Shown here: positions 60,201 through 64,000 of the stretch, in pieces
Layout of the letters: each line of letters starts with the position of its first letter
Numbering within the stretch: position 1 is the stretch's first letter
The notes under the pieces: model-generated
Database searches by the model: none
What the model was told of the DNA's origin: nothing
Seen by the model: the letters and a program-made list of their open reading frames with translations, nothing else
Assembly: GCA_964035545.1 (NCBI GenBank)
Contig: OZ037769.1
Coordinates: forward strand, 14,378,633-14,442,632
DNA length: 64,000 nucleotides
Source: Bugula neritina
Taxonomy: Eukaryota; Bryozoa; Gymnolaemata; Cheilostomatida; Bugulidae
Direction of reading: 5' to 3'
Made by a program: the position numbers and the translations under genes

Positions 60201-61260
60201 TCATGTAAGACGGGGTTAAAATTTTACAAATCCCAACACGTGAACAAAACATGTATATGAAATTGTCCCTATACCACAACTACTTGTATAATACCATATT
60301 ACTAAACATACTATATCTGCATTATTCAAAGCGCTGTAAATCATACGTTTAGTATATTAATGTTTGAAGCAATTTCCATGTAGTGTCATGACGCTTAGCT
60401 CATTTGCATATTTCAATTTCAGCTGTACTCAAGTTTCAAGTCCATTGCTTTCAGAATATGTATTCCACATTCTTTCTTGAATTTTGTAGATATACAGTGT
60501 AGTCTACATACCGTGACGGAATAGATATAATAATTTATAGTTACTTCAACCTGTCACAGCAGTCATCTCACTGAAAGTTTCAAGGAAGCAGGCAAGCCTC
60601 AGCACCAACGGCAACCATAATTCAGTAAGTTGGAATATCTTAAAGGTATAACTTGTGGAATACAGAAGTAAGAGTTAAGCATATAAAAAAGGAAGAAAGC
60701 CCCATACATCTACAATTATTTACTGTTTCAAGAATAGCATATTTTCCAAGAATTGACTTTCTAGGAACTAAATTATAGTTTACCACCACTATATCAGGTT
60801 ACATTTACTTGGTAAATTGTTTGCCACTCATAGCCTACTCAAATTGTTGACTAAACTATAATCACTACCAGCATATTATTCTCTGTAAATGTATTACATT
60901 ATTGTACAGTATCTACTCTGCATAATACAAAACACTATGTATTCTCTGATCTGACAGTAATAATATCATCACTATGACTATCACTATTTTTCTAAAGAAC
61001 ATCAGCATGGATATTAAAGCGAAGCCATGGAGTGTGACCAGGCTGTAACTAGTTAGTGTGTTAAACATTTTTTATACTCATGCTACATTGGCTTACATGA
61101 GTACATAGTAAATAGTTATATGTAGGTATATGAGCATGTTGTCAATTAAAATAGTCAATCGCCAAGTTATGCAATCATTTATTGATTGGGCTGACAATTA
61201 TTTGGTATTATTTTTGTAATTTTCTGCTATAAGATGTGGATAGCAAGAATATGATAAAAC
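57291..61260. other. Gene-free region with simple repeats
   Basis: Contains short repeats of TAACTATAAGTATAAG and TAGTATTAGTA type (about 57640-58560), a CTG/CTA-rich stretch (about 58480-58530) and a short TAAAA run (about 58800). I see no exon. A stretch near 60540-60625 ending CATAATTCA|GTAAGTT could be a 5' UTR exon of LTA4H copy 2, but this is only a guess. A weak tRNA-like patch near 59820 (GGTTCAAGTCC) is not a tRNA gene. Confidence 0.5.
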
Positions 61261-61323
61261 TGTGTAATTTTCAGTGGGAAGCTGCGTACATTATGTGGGA
61301 CTGTGTTCCAGGAACTAGACGCC

Positions 61324-63880
61324 ATGCCAGGTCCCAATGCACTAAGCCCTGGTGATCCCAGCTCCTTCTCCAGACCTGACCAGTGTACTATCACTGATAT
61401 TTCATTGGATGTTAAAATAGATTTTGGTCGTAAAGTTGTTCACGGGACAACTACTTATAAGTGCAAGAAGGTGCTTGCTGGAGCAGATTCACTGGTATAC
61501 AGCTATAATAGCCAACTATCTTGCATTGTGTATAATTCTTTTTAGAAATACATGCAATTATTTTAGTTATTGGTTTAATTTATTTTTCAGTATACATATC
61601 GTGATACTTGCTTTGACATATTTCAAAATTTAAACTAAACTTAAAACAATTTCTTCAATTTATTACATTGCTCTCAATAAACACAATCTCTCTTCTTACT
61701 ATCAGAAAAATTCGTTAACTGATTTTGCATGTTTGTAAAGTAAGATATGAACAGACTACTAAGTTATATGAACTATTATTAGATTCTGGACACAGACCAA
61801 CTAACTATATGCAAAGTCTACTGCAAACAAACCTCTCAGGACCTCCAGTTCTCAGTAGGAGAACCTGTTGGCAAGTTTGGCTCTAAACTTCAAATCACTC
61901 TGCTTACATCATTTCCTGATGATGGGGAGTAAGTCAAGAGCAATCTTCTAAAAATGAATCATGAAAATTGGTGAAAATTAATGTCAGTGTTTTTGCATTT
62001 TCAATTATTTGACAAGGTTTCTTGAATGAAAATATTAGTACTCTTAGATTGACCTTTAATCAACCTTCAACTAGTAGTCAACATGTGAGCAGTTTCCACG
62101 GTACTCTAATGAATTTTATAGAAGCTGGTAATAGTTTAATGTTAAAACCAATATCACCTTAAATTATGTTTTATTTGCTAGTTTCCAGAATTGACTAACT
62201 TCTAACGTTCTGGTCGGTTGTTTGACTAGATTTGAAATATGTGTGGACTATGAGAACTCGCCTGCTGCAACTGGACTACAGTGGATGCCTGCCAATCTGA
62301 CTGCTGGCAAGCGTCAGCCATATTTGTACAGTTTATTCAAATCAATCAATGCTAGAACTGTGTTACCCTGCCAAGATACACCATCTGTTAAACATACCTA
62401 CAGTGCCAGGGTAAGCAACCCTAGTCTAATAACTGTCTTGACTATCCCACAGATTTGAAATTTTAGGAGTTTGTTGTGAATATCGAATACTTGTATTTCA
62501 TTTCTTTTACCAGTAAGACAAGTGATGTTATGATTTTTCCTCATATCAAACTTGTATTTTAGCTCAGTTTAGACTAGTTTTCTTTTTGTAGTCTCTAGCA
62601 TCAATCAGAAGATAATTGGGTTATTCATTCTATCTTAAATTTGAGTATTTCTATCTGACAAATTGAAAAATTATTAAATAGAAAAATACATCAACAGATT
62701 TTGTCAAGAGTAAAAATTCGATTCAGGATGATTTTGATTTTTTTAAAGTCCAGAAAATTATTACAGGGATATGTGCCTGTACTGCTTAAATCTTAAAAAA
62801 AATATTGAAAAAAAATCAAGTTTTTGGAGAACACTATAAAGCATTCTTTCTGCTTTTCTGTGATGAGAATAGTGTTTTTAGATTTTTTGTTAGTAGGAAT
62901 TGACTGTTTTTATGACTATATTGTTTGATTTGTTTCTGTACCTAGGTAACTGTAGACAAGGCATTGACTGTACTTATGAGTGCTGTACCTTCACCCACAG
63001 AACCAACTCCAAATGATCAAGTGACTTACATCTTCCAGCAATCTGTTCCCATCCCTTGTTATCTGATAGCCATAGCTGTTGGAGATTTCACTTCCAAGTA
63101 GGTTCCTTGCTTAACATTAGCAATTCAGTTGGCATTTAGTGATTGACTTCCAAGTAAGTTTATATCTACAGTAATTCAAAGTTAGTGTACATCTTCTTAC
63201 ATATCGCTGTTCCATAAGTATATATCTGTTAGTATAGGTGCAAATTCAAAAATAAGAGCACTTGGAAGTCTAGAAATTATGTATTTTTGGCCAAGAGTTT
63301 TGCTCTGTTCCTGGTACTAACTCATCTAGTTAGTAATGCAGGATATCTCTAATTGGTGGATTTCTCTGTGATAGTAACACTAAACTAGCATGCTTCTTGT
63401 ATGTTTATACCAATAATACTCTAAACATTACCTCCAATAACCATTTAAACAATCTTTTTAATTCTTATACAGTTAGTTGGTCTTTTAATTATTTTGTACC
63501 ATTTTGTCTTAGCCAATGCTGTTTTAACTCTCGATTTTATTATCCTCGGTAGAAAAATTGGGTCACGGACTACTGTATGGGCAGAGTCAGAAATGATCGA
63601 CAGAGCTGCCTGGGAATTTGAAAAGGTTACTATTTCTTCATTTCACATCTCCAGCTTACTTCAATTCCTTTTGCTTGTTATTAATTTTTTAGAATAATTT
63701 TGTTTTTTAATAGGTTTTAGAAAATTATGCTTCTTTCAGGCTGAACAGATGTTGACAACAGCTGAAGAGTTATGTGGTCCGTACATCTGGGGCGTCTACA
63801 ATATACTTGTGCTACCCCCAACCTTTCCTTATGGTGGAATAGAAAACCCGTGTCTAACATTCGCTACACCAACATTAATA
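61324..63880 (+). CDS. Leukotriene A4 hydrolase-like, copy 2 (5' part, cut by the window end)
   Basis: Exons 61324-61494, 61783-61928, 62230-62410, 62946-63097, 63553-63625 and 63740-63880. Lengths and phases are identical to exons 1-6 of copy 1 (171, 146, 181, 152, 73, 141 nt). The protein is closely similar over most of its length. The zinc-site exon (HEXXH) would lie beyond the window. Three active-site positions differ from copy 1 and human: the two glutamines of the YSQxQSI segment are Leu and Lys (YSLFKSI), and GGMEN is GGIEN. The tyrosine before GGIEN is kept. All six frames are open, so there is no sign of a pseudogene, but altered specificity is likely. Start chosen at GCCATGCC by alignment with copy 1; it lies after an acceptor-like TTTTCAG. 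Confidence 0.92.
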
Positions 63881-64000
63881 GTATGTAAGAAAGTCAAGTT
63901 GACACAATGATAGTGTTGGGTTGCCAGAATATAATGACTTTATTTAACACACTCTATATTTTAATGCCCAACAGTGTAAATGTTGTAACGACTTGTAGTA

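Overview
This is AT-rich DNA from an invertebrate animal. It has spliced genes with GT/AG introns of about 70 bp to 5 kb, metazoan-only or metazoan-typical families (meteorin, Treslin/TICRR, TRIM-type RING/B-box protein), two leukotriene A4 hydrolase paralogues, SINEs, MITEs, LINE fragments and a young Ty3/Gypsy element. The sequence alone does not fix the phylum; a sponge, cnidarian or other marine invertebrate would all fit. No operons, CRISPR arrays, rRNA or convincing tRNA genes were seen.

Layout. (1) 1-7.1 kb, plus strand: the last two exons of a meteorin-type secreted protein, separated by a 4.9-kb intron. (2) 7.1-10.6 kb: gene-free, with one tRNA-derived SINE. (3) 10.66-30.34 kb, minus strand: a complete 23-exon Treslin/TICRR gene. 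I rebuilt it exon by exon; the exon lengths sum to 4365 nt, exactly 1454 codons plus stop. Its introns carry a TA-flanked MITE, a 3.2-kb TIR element, a SINE and several minisatellites. (4) 30.4-33.2 kb: a decayed LINE tail, simple repeats and a perfect 30-bp hairpin. (5) 33.2-41.6 kb, plus strand: a complete leukotriene A4 hydrolase/M1 aminopeptidase gene (LTA4H copy 1). It has 14 exons in the mature message and an extra, duplicated version of exon 8. (6) 42.98-54.76 kb, minus strand: a TRIM-like gene of 8 exons with a 49-copy 30-bp minisatellite at the end of its third exon. A 7.5-kb intact Ty3/Gypsy element sits in one intron in the same orientation. (7) 55.2-57.3 kb: a 5'-truncated LINE and a tandem repeat array broken by two solo LTRs. 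(8) 57.3-61.3 kb: simple sequence and no gene seen. (9) 61.3 kb to the end, plus strand: the first six exons of a second LTA4H copy, cut off by the window edge.

Most notable observations. The TRIM minisatellite repeats the exon's own 5' splice site in constant phase about 49 times, so one gene can encode anything from a compact 611-residue TRIM protein to an 1101-residue form. Other splice sites in the window (Treslin exons 4 and 17, LTA4H exon 11) also lie inside tandem duplications. LTA4H copy 1 carries two interchangeable exons for the catalytic-tyrosine segment, and reading frame forces them to be mutually exclusive. The Gypsy element shows a canonical -1 frameshift signal between gag and pol. 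It also has a phase-compatible splice donor/acceptor pair that would express a third, zinc-finger ORF instead of an env. The Treslin gene keeps both CDK sites used for TopBP1 binding.
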